A stretch of DNA of 64,000 nt. Origin: Myxococcus stipitatus (GTDB lineage: Bacteria; Myxococcota; Myxococcia; Myxococcales; Myxococcaceae). The notes beneath the pieces were generated by a model that was not told the origin of the DNA, made no database searches, and worked only from the letters and a program-made list of their open reading frames with translations. Below, piece by piece: positions 63,355 through 64,000 of this stretch (positions within the stretch are counted from its first letter, which is position 1; each line of letters begins with the position of its first letter). The position numbers and the translations under genes are program-made. The stretch is from contig NZ_JAKCFI010000002.1 of NCBI RefSeq assembly GCF_021412625.1, positions 868,001 through 932,000 of the forward strand, written 5' to 3'.

Positions 63355-64000
63355 ATGCGAAGGCTCGTCCTGCTCGCCCTGCTGGTCCTCCCAGGGTGCT
63401 TCTATCCCGCTGACCGTGGCCGCGCCCTCGAGGCGAAGGTCGACCGGCTCGGCGCCGACTCCGCGCAGATGCAGGCGGAGCTGAAGGAGGCGCGCGAACA
63501 GCTCGCCGCCACGTTGCCGAAGATCGACCAGAAGATCGGCGAGGTCACCAAGGCCCTGGATGGCCTGGACACCGCCTCGCGCCGCAAGGACGCGGACATC
63601 GGCATCCAGTTCCAGAAGACGGTCGAGGACCTGGCCCAGCTGCGGGGCCAGGTGGAGACCTACCTGCACAAAATCACCGAGCTGGAGACGGCGCTCGGGG
63701 CGCAGGACCAGAAGCTGCTGGCCCTCCAGGGCGCCGCGGCGGTGAAGGAGGCCGAGGCCAAGAAGAAGGCCGAGGAGCTCCAGCGCCCCGCCGACAAGAA
63801 CGAGTTCCTCGCGCTGGCCCGGGAGAAGGCCAAGGCGGGCGATGTGCTCGTGGCCCGCCAGCTGTTCGGCGAGTTCCTGAAGAAGTGGGCGAAGGATCCG
63901 CTGGTCGGCGAGGCCCACTACGGGCTGGGCGAGACGTACTTCAGCGAGTCCAAGTGCCGCGAGGCCCTCTTCGAGTACGGCAAGGTGGTGCAGGACCACC
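63355..64000 (+). CDS. cpoB: CpoB/YbgF-like lipoprotein, 5' part (3' cut by window edge)
   Basis: The visible 215 residues start with lipobox LLVLPGC (Cys15), then a long coiled coil (~20-140, ALEAKVDRLGADSAQMQAELKEAREQLAATLPKIDQKI) and the beginning of TPR repeats (LAREKAKAGDVLVARQLFGEFLKKWAKDPLVGEAHYGLGETYFSESKCREALFEYGKV). This is the layout of CpoB/YbgF in the Tol-Pal system, which coordinates outer-membrane constriction with PBP1-type synthases. The lipid anchor is unusual for E. coli CpoB but common in delta-proteobacterial forms. The end is outside the window. Confidence 0.8.
   Translation, partial: MRRLVLLALLVLPGCFYPADRGRALEAKVDRLGADSAQMQAELKEAREQLAATLPKIDQKIGEVTKALDGLDTASRRKDADIGIQFQKTVEDLAQLRGQVETYLHKITELETALGAQDQKLLALQGAAAVKEAEAKKKAEELQRPADKNEFLALAREKAKAGDVLVARQLFGEFLKKWAKDPLVGEAHYGLGETYFSESKCREALFEYGKVVQDH

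Overview
This window is high-GC, densely coded DNA. GC is almost fixed at third codon positions, which is why long mirror-image open frames occur on the wrong strand. The gene content points to a myxobacterium of the Myxococcaceae/Cystobacterineae type: many lipoproteins and OmpA-like envelope proteins, DUF4388-type proteins, an NtrC-like activator, LytS/LytTR pairs, a proline-rich protein resembling what I recall as the 'MXAN_5187 family', and a chemosensory cluster whose order matches the Che3/Crd locus of Myxococcus xanthus. Names taken from M. xanthus are from memory and were not checked by search.

Layout. 1-7.4 kb: the 3' part of a DUF4388-like gene, truD, a minisatellite, an OmpA/thrombospondin-3 lipoprotein with its DUF4398 partner, a HEAT-repeat/DUF1460 pair, a zinc-ribbon protein, a single-domain response regulator and a short ribosome hibernation factor. 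7.5-17.9 kb: the MXAN_5187-like protein, then a leftward operon reading PBP1A, a VCBS/FG-GAP-like protein, an orphan extracellular solute-binding protein and an NtrY-type histidine kinase that is probably CrdS. A TPR protein lies upstream. 18-25.6 kb: exonuclease III, two esterases, a threonine synthase-like enzyme, a DUF4157-like zincin, a small zinc-ribbon protein and an arginine-rich basic protein. 25.6-38.6 kb: two LytS/LytTR two-component pairs on opposite strands, a GMC oxidoreductase, an OmpA protein, dGTPase, a VOC protein, a metallo-beta-lactamase-fold protein with a broken metal site, a YedK-type protein and DoxX. 38.9-51 kb: an Hsp70-like protein without a lid, an XRE-cupin regulator divergent from azlCD, and a run of poorly conserved lipoproteins and secreted proteins. 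The last part also holds a second minisatellite and a 5' tRNA-Gln remnant, and looks like an accessory region. 51-64 kb: crdA, divergent from crdB-cheW3-crdC-mcp3A-mcp3B-cheA3-cheB3-cheR3, followed by the start of a cpoB/ybgF-like gene.

How the genes may work together. The most interesting possibility is an envelope-sensing circuit. The PBP1A-VCBS-SBP-kinase operon would supply the sensor and CrdS kinase, CrdA is the likely target, and the Che3 array (with sensor-poor MCPs and a shortened CheW-like CrdC) would tune CrdA phosphorylation. That the SBP and VCBS proteins feed CrdS is my inference. Several genes with no visible Shine-Dalgarno have a -10-like hexamer only 6-10 nt before the start codon, which suggests leaderless transcripts are common here.
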